A DNA stretch of 64,000 bases from Lutjanus erythropterus (taxonomy: Eukaryota > Chordata > Actinopteri > Lutjaniformes > Lutjanidae): the NCBI GenBank assembly GCA_020091685.1, contig CM034595.1, forward strand, positions 17,279,189 through 17,343,188, written 5' to 3'. The notes beneath the pieces are model-generated. The model did not search any database and was not told the DNA's origin. It saw nothing but the letters and a program-made list of their open reading frames with translations. Made by a program: the position numbers and the translations under genes. Position 1 is the stretch's first letter. Each line of letters opens with the position of its first letter. Of the stretch, positions 40,801 to 46,200 are shown piece by piece.

Positions 40801-43800
40801 CAGGCTCACTGATTTCTTCTAGGTCAGTGAGTGCAATTACAGTACTCACTTGGTAGATAAATCTAAATGCTGTCAAAATAAAAATATCCAAGGTACATAT
40901 TTTCAAATGAACTGACCCTGCAGTCCTTTTCACTGATGCAGACACACCAAACCAGATCTGACTCGTCTACTTCCTCTGTCTTATCCAAACCTTCCCGCAA
41001 CCTGACTCCATGCATGTTCAGACTCACCATCCCTATGCATGTGGACAGTGCCACTGAGGAGTTGACCCTTGACCTCAGCGACCCCTGGTAAAAGCAGAGG
41101 TCATCCTGGTGGTAGGCCCTCAGGCTCTTGGTGCCATTCTTTCCCAGGACCTGGATGGTGAAGCCAGGTGCAATCAGGCTCTCTGAGGCCTCCCTCAGCT
41201 GCATGTGGAAGTCCTGCCCCAAGCCACTCAGCCGGAAGTGGACTGTTTCGCTGCTGCTGTCAGTGTTTGATGAGCCTGCATCTGGGGTCAAGGATCTGCG
41301 TCGCCTTCTGCGCTGGTGGTGGGCCACTTCGTGAGAAATGTAAACGCCTTGATGGTTGACCTCATAAGGAGATACAATTTCATAATCTGTAAAGGAAGAC
41401 AAGGAAGGAGGGAAAATTAGGACGTTATTGGGTGTTTGCAGAAATTGTGCAATGAGCACCAGTTTAAAGGCAAAATATACTCTTTTGATATGGATATATT
41501 CAATACATAGAGATATCATGGGATCAAACAGTGCCAAGGTCTATATTTTGTAGATGCAACTTGGCAAAAATAAAACACATTGACCTTGTGGTCATTGTTC
41601 TCAGTCCTTATTAATTTGATCTGTCAATGCCATTTACTGCAGTATAGTGCATGCTGTGTCAGCTGCTACCTTGGCTGCATCGTGGACTAAATAAAAACTA
41701 CAACCTTTTCCTTTCCTTTGTAAATTTTCCTCGACCTGCCTCATATACTTTTGCTGGCAGGGTCAAGAAAGAGTTACAAGAAAAGGAAGGGTTTTAGACA
41801 ATTCCAACACAGGCCCTTCAGCGTTCAGAGTGAATCATGTTTGACCGAGTGTTTTACTACAGTTTTTTACAACAGCTCAGGCTGGATAACTGCAGGTCAT
41901 AAAGGGAGATGGTGGCAGGTCACAGACCTGGCCTCTCAGATCAGTTAAATGTCTAATGGTACTGCGGCCACAGAAATGGGTTTTCCTCTAGAGGTCAAAG
42001 ACAAAGAGTAACTGACTTCTTGAGCTGCACCAGAATGTGTTTTCCAGAGGAAATCATGACAGCAGAGGCCACTCCTTGTCCATCCTCTGAGTAAGAATGA
42101 GCTGACCTACTAACGCAGGTCATCCTGTATAAGGGATGAAGCATGTCATTGCCTTTAAGGCTTTGGATACATTGCAGACCCTCTGAGTCTCTTCTATGCA
42201 CAAAAAACGTGTAAAGTGCAACAAAATGTGTCAAATTGAATTATTTTCTGTTTAACTGATGCTGGGAGAAATGTTCCAGTGCTGCAATTCTCATTATCTA
42301 GTAATCTGCCAATTATCTTCATGATTAATTGTTTGGTCTGTAATGCTTATCAAAAGTTTCCAGAGCTGTAAGTGACATCTTCAAATTTCCAAAGCCCATT
42401 GGCTCTTCATTTACTATCAGACATGAAAATAAAAAGCAAGAAATCCTTATATTTTAGAGGCTGAAACCATCAAATGCTGCTACTAAAATAGTTGGCAACT
42501 AATTTTATTTTGATTGGCTAGGTGATTATCAACTACTGTGGTGGGATCTTTTGAGACTTTTCGATTGGCACTTTTGGCCACACCAACCTGTGCCTCACTG
42601 ATTTGCATTTCCATTACCACTTTTTACATGATTGAGCTGTGCAAAATTGCACCCTATCAACTGTCTCTGGAGTAAGGCCAGACTACACCAAACCCATCTC
42701 CAACCTGCTTTTTGGTGACCACTTGCCAGCCGCAGCCAACCCATGATGAACCCCTTTCTTTCCCTCAAACAAGCATACTCTATGATTGTGCAGAAAGACG
42801 TTTTTAAAAATCTTAGTACAGTTCATTTGGACTCTCCTACATCACTGTTTGTTCTTTCAGGTATAATGTTTCCATGTTTGCTTTCATCTGGATAGGAGTC
42901 ATGTCAAGTTGAGTCACTGCTGATGAAAAACAAACATTCCCAGATTTTGCAGCTTCATAATAACTGTTGTAATGGAGATGCAAATCCCTGCTGTGCCTGG
43001 CTGACATGCCGAGTCAGACTGAGTCAAGTCAAGCCAGCACATATCTATCGAATAGGTCTTGATGGTTACATAGGAAGCCTGGTACCATAAGCAATCACAC
43101 ACCATGAAACATTATTCACTTGATACACTTTGGGTCTATGAGTAACCACCAAGTAAACAAATAAAACTGTGTCATTGTTGATTTTATGACAATGTTGTAA
43201 TGGCCACTGCAAATGTGTTTAGTCTTGCCATGGGAAAATGATATGCAGTCACTTTATCAGCTTAAAGTGCACAGAAATAACAGCAACCTTGGACGTACAG
43301 TCAACGAGAGCCAGTCTCAGTTACTGTACAGTATGACCTGCTTTAGCAAGCCCGAATAATGAGTAAATATAGCACAGAGACAGACATGTTTTGGCAGTGG
43401 CAGAAACATGCAGGGTGACAGACAGTGTGTCATCACTGGCAGCGTGAATGCCTGAGGTTTGAACTTGGTTATTCAGTTCATCTTGAGGCTGAGGCTAGCC
43501 CGTACCCACAACATGACATAGACTTATTAGTGGATGCATTTATTTAAAGAACCTTGCATTACCATGAGTGCATATGTTTTAGCGTCAGGAGGTAAACCTC
43601 AGACGCTTCAAGTGTTGCAACTGAGATATAGGCAGAGAGTTACAGGACTGCAAAGAGTGAACACACACTTCAAGTCTTAAGCCTTTTCTGTGCAGACACT
43701 TGGGCAGACCCATGTCTTCTCTGTCTTTGTTGGTGTGTCCACCTACCCCCAACACACACAGTTACACCTAGTCAACTGTGTTTGTTCCGCCCTAACTCAA

Positions 43801-45611
43801 AAACCAGCTGCAGTGACCCATGTCTGACAGTATACAAACAAAGGGTCTGCGGGAACAGAGCACACACACTCACACACATATCTTGTCAGACTGAGACAAG
43901 ATCTTGCAGTGGGCAGTTTGTTGGTTTAGTGGCTCCTGAGTGCCATTAGTACTGATAGGGGGTCTCACCAATGGGTGCCCTGGCTTAAACTTAACAAAAG
44001 ACTGAACATGTGAACCCTCTACTCTTCCCCACTTGAACATATGAATGTTAAACACATTAACACTGAGCCATAGTTGTTCGAGTGCTGGCTGTGAGATGAT
44101 GTGAAACAGAAGTGAGGGCTTCCCCTCACTTCTGTTTCACATCATCTCCACAGAGACAAGAGTTTTGATGTTTATTTGTTTATGCGTCTGCTTTTCGTGG
44201 TAACTGAAAAAAAAAAAAGAAAAATCAAAGGATGTGATGGAGGATGCACAGCCAAAGCAGTTGCTGACTCAGCAGACCACATGGGGTTAGATCCACAAAA
44301 CAAAGAACAGATGAAAGCCTTGCTCTTACTTCTTGTACTAATTACTGAACTGACAAAGCAGCTATAGAAAGCATCAGTGCATCTTCATTAGAGGCTTTGG
44401 TGACTCCCAGGTTATACGTTTGCTAATACGAAGGAGCCATTTTCGTTGTGCTATTATATTAGAGGACCAGTGTGTAGAATTTAGAAGCATCTAGCGGTGA
44501 GGTTGCAGATTGCAAACACCTTATCACAATCTCCCCTTCCAAGTGTGTAGGACAACCTGTGGTGGTGGTGAAAGTCACACAAAACATGAAAAGCCATATC
44601 TAGAGCCAGTCTTTAGTTTGTCTGCTCTTGCCTACTGTAGAAACATGATGGCGCAACATGGTGACCTCTGTAGAAGATTAAAGATACAATATGTAAATGT
44701 TGCCACTATGGATCTCTCTCACATTCTAGTCTAGTATTTTTAGACGTTTCAATGTAGAAATGTTACATATTGTAGCTTTAAAAGGCTCATTCTGCTGTAA
44801 CAAAAACACAATCATTCTTATTTTCAGATGGTTATACACTAATGAAAGCACACTTGAATGAATAAATTATTCAACTTCTGTCATAAATTCCCAGAAAATG
44901 CTACACACCAGAGCTTTAATCTTACATATTGGTATTTTTCTCTGAACTGCTCATTGTTCAAGAGCTCCACAAATCAAATCAAATGTAAACTGTTCCTACA
45001 TTTTGCTGTAGATCCTAGTTTGAGCTCCACTGCTGCAGCTCACACTGATGGCTCAGTGTCAGGGTGCACGTCGCCCCCCAGCGGTGAAGAGAGGTAACAA
45101 ACAGCGCAGGTGAGCGCTGTTTGATGCTGCTGGGGGATACAGTGGATGGCTTTGCTTTTAATCTTGTCCCAGAGAAGCAAATCATCCTTTTAGATCATAA
45201 TGCAGCGCCCTACAATATAATCTCACAGTCGCAGAAATACTGATGTAATCTGCAGAGTCTTTTTATTCGGCACTTCACATACCTGTGTCTGGAGGTAAAT
45301 TGAGAGACCGGAGCAGAGCCGATTGCTTTTGGTGAGATTCAGCGATGTCCGCTCCATTATTCAAAAGCACGCTCTGTGAGGAAGGAAAAATAAAAGAGAC
45401 TTCGTTGGTTGTGTATCCTGCAAAATATTACGAAAAATAACGTGGGCACTCAGTTGAACTGTTGACAACTTTATGAGCTTTGCATGCATGTGCGCACAGG
45501 CAGATAATGCAGCCTACTTACTGTACTCAGTGTGAAAAAGCAAAAGAGATGGAAAAAGACCGACGGCCGCGTCCAGTTTCTCCACTCTGCACAAATCCGC
45601 AAGAAAGCCAT
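2502..45611 (-). CDS. adamts16: ADAM metallopeptidase with thrombospondin type 1 motif 16 (5' part, 12 exons)
   Basis: Spliced CDS = complement of 45522-45611, 45283-45373, 41028-41386, 26620-27061, 23045-23247, 19498-19581, 18113-18272, 14948-15053, 14338-14475, 9973-10126, 6504-6599, 2502-2650. All junctions are GT..AG and the phases fit, giving 690 complete codons. Domains seen: signal peptide (1 to ~30); propeptide (to R352) with cysteine switch C322 and furin-type site RNKR (349-352); reprolysin-type protease with zinc motif H507-E-x-x-H511-x-x-G-x-x-H517-D and Met-turn M532; disintegrin-like region (~560-655); first TSP1 repeat from W663. Wording matches ADAMTS16 rather than its closest paralogue ADAMTS18: [55 protein letters not shown]. 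Family members are secreted extracellular-matrix proteases; ADAMTS16 is linked to renal and gonadal development and blood pressure. The human protein is about 1,220 residues, so the C-terminal half is off the left edge. The propeptide is longer than in human because of a His-rich insert. No break is seen in any exon. Confidence 0.96.
3145..3645. mobile_element. Non-autonomous inverted-repeat DNA element (MITE-like)
   Basis: The ends are mutual inverted repeats over about 75 bases: left AACTTTATATTAAGGTGCCT ... GGTAATAAGGCC, right (reverse complement) CACTTTACATTAAGGCGAC ... GGTAATAAGGCC. The interior is AT-rich with no ORF. A widespread fish repeat begins with the same CACTTTACATTAAGG motif. 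Superfamily not determined. Confidence 0.65.
4569..4669. repeat. (CA)n microsatellite
   Basis: About 101 bases of CA dinucleotides with two G interruptions, in intron 11 of adamts16. Apparent His/Thr or Cys/Val ORFs over it are artefacts. Confidence 0.97.
5648..5812 (-). repeat. tRNA-derived SINE, copy 2
   Basis: Same family as the copy at 330-508: on the minus strand GCTTAGCTCCTGGTTGCAC, then GTGAGTTTGACTACC (B-box region), GTGGCCATTTAG, CTTTCCTTTCATATCTTCACC and TTAAAGGCATAAAAAG. More diverged than copy 1. Confidence 0.6.
6392..6481. repeat. (CA)n microsatellite beside exon 11 donor
   Basis: About 90 bases of CA with one G interruption near 6421. In the adamts16 pre-mRNA it reads (UG)n and starts 22 nucleotides after the exon 11 splice donor. 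Confidence 0.97.
6504..6599 (-). CDS. adamts16: adamts16 exon 11 (disintegrin-like region)
   Basis: 96 bp, 32 codons in phase 0, residues 610-641: [19 protein letters not shown] then [13 protein letters not shown]. It matches human [20 protein letters not shown]. The donor, ATG followed by GTGACT, departs from GTRAGT at +4 and +5. Only 22 bases into the intron a 90-base CA/TG microsatellite begins, read as (UG)n in the pre-mRNA. Confidence 0.95.
7140..7480 (+). repeat. Teleost interspersed repeat, family A
   Basis: Begins AAAGGATAGTTCACATT and contains CATAGAAGCTAAGCAA, ACAGGGTCTGCAGCAAAAC, TTTAAGCCACCAAAAAA and, further on, ACACCTAAACTGATGTTGAT. The same landmarks occur in order at 13735-13880 and 25590-25990, so this is a dispersed family present at least three times in this gene. 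Confidence 0.65.
8953..9290 (-). mobile_element. Tc1/mariner-like transposase fragment
   Basis: Minus-strand reading gives [36 protein letters not shown] and [21 protein letters not shown], matching the N-terminal helix-turn-helix region of fish Tc1-like transposases (GRPRLTDARGERRLAR, ATVAQIAEEVNAG). It then jumps to a block (RGLMEPC) that belongs to the far C-terminal end of the same element. The middle of the gene is deleted, and the flanking TIRs are not clear. Inactive. Confidence 0.7.
9973..10126 (-). CDS. adamts16: adamts16 exon 10 (disintegrin-like region)
   Basis: 154 bp, residues 558-609. Encodes [40 protein letters not shown] and [11 protein letters not shown], matching the human [20 protein letters not shown]. 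It is the beginning of the disintegrin-like module that follows the catalytic domain and helps substrate recognition. Acceptor is preceded by a CTCCTCTCCTCTAG pyrimidine tract; the donor GTAAAA is slightly weak. Confidence 0.97.
10346..11111. mobile_element. Probable non-autonomous DNA transposon
   Basis: The left end CAGGGTCGGGAGGGTTACTT is an imperfect inverted match of the right end (reverse complement AAGGCTTGGGGAGTAATGGG). Many fish elements end in CAGTGTTGGGGAGTAACGG. The AT-rich interior has no transposase-like ORF. Superfamily not determined. Confidence 0.45.
12225..12420 (+). repeat. Teleost interspersed repeat, family B
   Basis: TTTTGGGAAATACACCCATCC, GAGAGTTAGATGCAAAGATTG, CAGCTGGTTAACTTAGCTTAG and CATAAAGACAGGGG occur in order, as at 1690-2140 and 52015-52165. 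Confidence 0.65.
13735..13880 (+). repeat. Teleost interspersed repeat, family A
   Basis: GAAGTGGGGTTGCATGAGG, CTTATCAATAGTCAGTGTAT, GAGAAGCAGAGAGGTGC, CATAGAAGCTAAGCAATG; partial copy of the family also seen at 7140 and 25590. Confidence 0.6.
14338..14475 (-). CDS. adamts16: adamts16 exon 9 (third zinc ligand and Met-turn)
   Basis: 138 bp, residues 512-557. Completes the motif with [10 protein letters not shown] (third ligand H517 and D518, typical of ADAMTS), then [15 protein letters not shown] with Met-turn M532, and [15 protein letters not shown] closing the catalytic domain. All key catalytic residues are intact, so the enzyme is predicted active. Acceptor CCCCAG, donor GTAAGC; two bases of N558 remain for exon 10. 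Confidence 0.97.
14476..14947 (-). other. adamts16 intron 8
   Basis: 472 bp intron that splits the zinc-binding motif. A truncated SINE-like fragment on the minus strand occupies about 14785-14905 (CCTGGTGGTGGAATT ... TGCATGTCATTCCCG); the rest is unique. Confidence 0.7.
14948..15053 (-). CDS. adamts16: adamts16 exon 8 (zinc-binding helix)
   Basis: 106 bp, residues 477-511 and two bases of N512. [20 protein letters not shown] is followed by [15 protein letters not shown]. This carries the first two zinc-ligand histidines (H507, H511) and the general base E508; C485 and C491 are conserved. The intron to exon 9 interrupts the zinc motif itself after AA of the Asn codon; donor GTAAGG. Confidence 0.97.
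15054..18112 (-). other. adamts16 intron 7
   Basis: Contains short CA tracts (15829-15858), a degenerate Tc1/mariner-like element (16672-17695) and unique AT-rich sequence. No exon recognised. Confidence 0.8.
16672..17695 (+). mobile_element. Degenerate Tc1/mariner-like transposon
   Basis: Plus-strand fragments match a common fish element: TTCACAAGCAAGAATGGGG, GGTTCATCACTTTGTGAAAA, GTTTCAGAGAATCTGGAGAA, ACAGGTTTTGGAG and TGTTACAACAGCGTGGCTTC. The last belongs to the QQDN...HSA...WLHS catalytic region, followed by PDLSPIENVW-like remains. The central part of the transposase is deleted and the rest has several frameshifts. Subterminal blocks CATTCTGAATTTG (left, ~16849) and CAAATTCAGAATG (right, ~17600) are inverted repeats, and the far ends resemble TTGGAATTGGGGTTGTA. 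Inactive. Confidence 0.75.
18113..18272 (-). CDS. adamts16: adamts16 exon 7 (protease domain)
   Basis: 160 bp, residues 424-476 plus one base. Encodes [20 protein letters not shown], a divergent Gly/Arg loop ([10 protein letters not shown]), then [20 protein letters not shown] and DTL. The last block is almost invariant in ADAMTS16/18 proteases. Acceptor follows a TTTTATCTGCTTTATCTCACAG-type tract; donor GTACGT. The phase-1 end is completed by GGT in exon 8, giving CDTLGFAP. Confidence 0.97.
18273..19497 (-). other. adamts16 intron 6
   Basis: Largely occupied by a Tc1-derived foldback element (18521-~19000); the remaining 500 bp are unique, with no exon. Confidence 0.8.
18521..19000. mobile_element. 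Internally deleted Tc1 element with long inverted ends
   Basis: Starts TACAGTTGTGGTCAAACG, a classic Tc1 terminus. The arm TTTTGGTTCTTTCATAAATT ... TATGACAAAATC (18596-18650) recurs inverted at 18897-18949. Inside are GCTTTTGGTAGCCATCCA, CTTCTGGTTG and GTGTTTGGGGTCACTGTC, remains of a transposase read on the minus strand. The right terminus is degraded. No transposase product possible. Confidence 0.8.
19498..19581 (-). CDS. adamts16: adamts16 exon 6 (protease domain)
   Basis: 84 bp in phase 0 at both ends; residues 396-423, [20 protein letters not shown] then LVLLDEEQ. It is nearly the same as the human exon ([20 protein letters not shown]). It is too short to stand out as an ORF and was found by searching for the conserved peptide between a CTAG acceptor and a GTGAGC donor. 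Contributes a central beta strand of the metalloprotease fold. Confidence 0.95.
20020..20475 (+). repeat. Interspersed repeat, family C, copy 1
   Basis: Shares ordered blocks with 22315-22815: CTCTCAGTTCATTTTTGATTT, TATTTGATCAGYRCTG, GGTGGAAATCWSTCTGAAC, AAGAGGGTG, CTGCCAGAGCAAATGAAA and CTCAGGCTACT/CTGGGCTACC. No ORF. Superfamily unknown. Confidence 0.7.
22035..22290 (+). repeat. Interspersed repeat, family D
   Basis: CATGACAATCCATCCAATAG, TTGTTGAGACATTTCA, AAAAGTCAGGGAATCAC and GGATGCATAATCTGGGAAC match a frequent fish repeat. A further piece is at 22815-22900 (TTTCATGGCAATCCATC) and another at 35165-35345. Confidence 0.55.
22315..22815 (+). repeat. Interspersed repeat, family C, copy 2
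   Basis: Second copy, same orientation, about 2.3 kb from the first. It includes blocks missing from copy 1 (TTTTCAGATCTGGACTGGG, GTCAGACATCATGTC), so the two are independent insertions or old relatives rather than a recent tandem duplication. Confidence 0.7.
23045..23247 (-). CDS. adamts16: adamts16 exon 5 (furin site, start of protease domain)
   Basis: 203 bp, residues 328-395. It begins with the end of the cysteine-switch region ([18 protein letters not shown]), then the maturation site RNKR (349-352), so the mature enzyme should start at A353. The first strand and helix of the reprolysin domain follow: [14 protein letters not shown] and [20 protein letters not shown] at 384-386 is an N-glycosylation sequon shared with human ADAMTS16. 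Ends on ATG before GTAAGG. Confidence 0.97.
24047..24275 (+). repeat. Degenerate tandem repeat, unit about 46-48 bp
   Basis: About five units built on TTTTCYCCACTNNAAGGGCACC followed by a variable stretch ending in ...CACTTNNCCATG. Units begin near 24051, 24090, 24137, 24170, 24210 and 24256. The units differ at many positions, so the array is old. Confidence 0.65.
25590..25990 (+). repeat. Teleost interspersed repeat, family A
   Basis: Starts TTAAAAGGATAGTCCTGATT, has TTGAGGTGGGGATGTATAAG, CACACCTAAACTGATGTTTA and TTCCCCTGCTAACAG; longest copy of the family in the window. Confidence 0.6.
26620..27061 (-). CDS. adamts16: adamts16 exon 4 (propeptide, His-rich, cysteine switch)
   Basis: 442 bp, residues 181-327 plus the first base of Y328. 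It begins [15 protein letters not shown], close to human SGMIRTEEADYFLRP, and ends QHFCGRRKK, the cysteine-switch block whose C322 holds the protease inactive. Between them lies a long low-complexity, histidine-rich segment (about 245-307) with 15 His, many Asp/Asn/Ser and short HHRHSHRH-like runs; the corresponding human segment is shorter and not His-rich. Another basic site, LQKR (236-239), is present. The acceptor is CTCTAG and the donor GTATGT; joining to exon 5 restores the conserved KKYMPKPP. Confidence 0.95.
28865..28910. repeat. (GT)n microsatellite
   Basis: About 46 bases of GT with two C interruptions. Confidence 0.95.
29007..29468. mobile_element. Non-autonomous TIR element with GGTTC/GAACC repeats
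   Basis: The left end TGTACACTCATAGAAATAAA is the inverted match of the right end (reverse complement TGTACACTCTTAGAAACAAG). The inside is full of short AGAACCCTT / AAGGGTTC motifs in both orientations, giving strong internal pairing. This composition is known from a family common in fish. No coding capacity. Confidence 0.75.
33099..33441. mobile_element. Short MITE with TACACTGYAAAAA ends
   Basis: Left TACACTGCAAAAATAA, right TTTTTTACAGTGTA; the 12-13 base ends are inverted repeats, typical of a very abundant teleost MITE group. AT-rich interior without ORF. Confidence 0.7.
35165..35345 (+). repeat. Interspersed repeat, family D
   Basis: GGTGATTGCTCTATGCGAG, GGGATCACCAGAGTTAGTAC, TATTTCAGTCTTGGCCGAAG and TGGTAGACCGACGGAC are landmarks of the family also present at 22035-22290. 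Confidence 0.55.
36230..36697 (+). repeat. Teleost repeat with embedded (ATGG)n
   Basis: Successive blocks GACCTTTGACCTTTTGG, TTGAGTCCAAGTGGACGTTT, TCTCAAGGCGTCCCTGTGAT, GACCTTGACTTTGACCACC and TTCAAGTGGATATTTGTGGC show two partial head-to-tail units. An (ATGG)n run with one ATAG follows at 36597-36641, then ACAACCCGAAAATGTAATGC and CTGTGGAGGCATAA. The order matches a repeat common in percomorph genomes, whose tail normally includes such a GGAC/GGAT microsatellite. Confidence 0.7.
37787..38471 (+). mobile_element. hAT-type transposon relic with BED zinc finger remnant
   Basis: The ends CAGAGGTGTGGACCTGAGTC and (reverse complement) CTGATACCTGGGTCCAAGTC are imperfect TIRs, and the subterminal regions are rich in ACTTGAGACT/AAGTC motifs. 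At 38217-38294 translation gives [12 protein letters not shown], then, after a one-base frame change, [14 protein letters not shown]: the C-x2-C ... H-x4-H pattern of a BED-type zinc finger as found at the N-terminus of hAT transposases. The rest of the transposase is missing. Confidence 0.65.
39858..40599. mobile_element. Non-autonomous element, AAAGGWCCWGTGT ends
   Basis: The left end AAAGGTCCTGTGTCTAAG and the right end (reverse complement AAAGGACCAGTGTGTAAAG) are inverted repeats. Internal landmarks GGTAACAAAAACACAA and the ATGGAATATAA-type block are shared, in the other orientation, with the element at 44460-44935. Confidence 0.6.
41028..41386 (-). CDS. adamts16: adamts16 exon 3 (propeptide)
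   Basis: 359 bp, residues 61-180, ending on ATG before a GTGAGT donor. It encodes the best conserved part of the propeptide: [20 protein letters not shown], a run of six arginines (R86-R91, followed by SL; human has a shorter Arg run here), [26 protein letters not shown] and CFYQGSLRS...NSSVALSTC. The NSS at 169-171 is an N-glycosylation sequon shared with human ADAMTS16, and C158 and C177 are likely paired. The poly-Arg stretch could be an additional proprotein-convertase site. Confidence 0.96.
42281..42540 (+). repeat. Fragment of an ATTAATCGATTA-type teleost repeat
   Basis: CTGCCAATTATCTTCATGAT, TAATTGTTTGGTCTGTAATG, AAGTGACATCTTCAAAT, TTTACTATCAGACATGAAAA and AAATAGTTGGCAACTAATTTT occur in order as in a very common fish element whose ends carry ATTAATCGATTAATCG. 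Confidence 0.6.
44093..44148. repeat. Perfect 26-bp inverted repeat with 4-base loop
   Basis: Left arm 44093-44118 (GAGATGATGTGAAACAGAAG + TGAGGG), loop CTTC at 44119-44122, right arm 44123-44148 the exact reverse complement. Pairing continues outward for about five more bases if one base is bulged. Not part of any repeat I recognise. Confidence 0.97.
44460..44935 (+). mobile_element. Teleost repeat (AGGACCAGTGTGTAGAATTT) with nested MITE
   Basis: Begins AGGACCAGTGTGTAGAATTT, then GCATCTAGCGGTGAGGTTGC, CTACTGTAGAAACATGATGG, GGCTCATTCTGCTGTAACAA, GGTTATACACTAATGAAAG and ends near a degenerate CTACACACCAGAGCTTTA. It is interrupted at 44682-44777 by another element. Same family, opposite orientation, as 39858-40599. 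Confidence 0.65.
44682..44777. mobile_element. 96-bp MITE flanked by TTAA
   Basis: The ends AGATACAATATGTAAATG and (reverse complement) AAGCTACAATATGTAACATT form an inverted repeat. TTAA lies directly on both sides (44678-44681 and 44778-44781), as expected of a target-site duplication at TTAA. It interrupts the host repeat, so it is the younger of the two. Confidence 0.7.
45283..45373 (-). CDS. adamts16: adamts16 coding exon 2 (start of propeptide)
   Basis: 91 bp between a CTCACAG acceptor and a GTATGT donor; begins in phase 0 and leaves one base for the next codon. It encodes residues 31-60 ([12 protein letters not shown]... to ...LNLPPDT), the weakly conserved beginning of the propeptide. 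The join to exon 3 creates the codon for D61 and the [10 protein letters not shown] block that matches the human EYDLVSAYEV. Assignment rests on splice sites, phase and position rather than strong similarity within the exon. Confidence 0.85.
45374..45521 (-). other. adamts16 intron 1 (148 bp)
   Basis: A very short first intron, GTAAGT to CACAG, with no repeats. Confidence 0.8.
45522..45611 (-). CDS. adamts16: adamts16 coding exon 1 (start and signal peptide)
   Basis: Thirty codons from ATG to a GTAAGT donor, ending in phase 0. The start has a good context (GAG before ATG, G at +4), and an in-frame TGA lies 9 bases upstream, so it cannot extend further. The peptide opens [10 protein letters not shown] and carries a short hydrophobic core rich in Phe and Leu (about residues 17-28, [12 protein letters not shown]), as expected of a secretory signal peptide. 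The following intron is only 148 bp. The exon was found by joining it to the upstream-facing acceptor of exon 2; the first-exon sequence itself is poorly conserved in this family. Confidence 0.85.
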
Positions 45612-46200
45612 CTCTGTGGGTCACCTTTACGCACAAGCCGAACCCTGACAATCACACGGCTTCTGTCGCCAAGAGCTCCAATAAACCAGTCCAACAGCAG
45701 CAGCAGGAGTTCTGCAGGACTCGTGCTGAATGAAGCATCAACGAGTTTCAGATGCAGGCTTCTTCTTCACTTGTGCCACTTTGCTTTCCATTCATTTCCA
45801 GGCGCAGTATCCGGACGCGGCAAATCGCTTGAACTCAAGTCCTCTCTCCCGGCAAGTCATTTTCCGTCTTTTTTTTCCACTCAAACAATCCGACCAGTAT
45901 CCAACCTCTCCCTCTCTTCTTACACACATTCACTCTGTCTCTCTCTCTCTCTCTACCCAGTGACCCCCGCAGACCATTTTGACTCCCAGTGAAATCATGT
46001 GATTGTCTTAAAAAGGCTGCGTCTCGTCTTGGCAATAGCACACTTCTATGAAAGTCGCACTGACTCCGAATCTCTTTCCCCCGGGAGCCTGCCGAGGCAG
46101 CACTGACTGAACACGAGGCTGTCGAGGACTCTTTCTCTCCCTGTGTGTGTTTTGAGGAGGGGGTGTGGGTGTGGGTGGGGGGTGGTGGCAAGTACAGCCT
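45612..46200 (-). promoter_or_regulatory. adamts16 5' leader and probable core promoter
   Basis: The sequence upstream of the start codon is richer in GC and CpG than the introns. On the minus strand a TATA-like CCTTTTTAAG lies at 46007-46016, which would place initiation near 45980, and GT-rich CACCC-type boxes lie at about 46147-46190. The leader holds several out-of-frame ATGs (near 45860, 45790 and 45738); the last opens a 27-codon ORF ending at 45655, before the main start. Promoter placement is inference. Confidence 0.4.

Larger units (their letters stand above)
27062..41027 (-). other. adamts16 intron 3
   Basis: The largest intron (14 kb). It carries a GT microsatellite (28865-28910), MITE-like elements (29007-29468, 33099-33441, 39858-40599), a hAT relic (37787-38471) and other repeats (35165-35345, 36230-36697). 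Between 30590 and 30790 a unique stretch is clearly more GC- and CpG-rich than its surroundings. No exon between exons 3 and 4 is expected or seen. Confidence 0.8.
41387..45282 (-). other. adamts16 intron 2
   Basis: Contains a MITE fragment (42281-42540), a perfect 26-bp hairpin (44093-44148) and a repeat (44460-44935) with a small MITE nested in it. The remainder is unique; no exon found. Confidence 0.8.
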
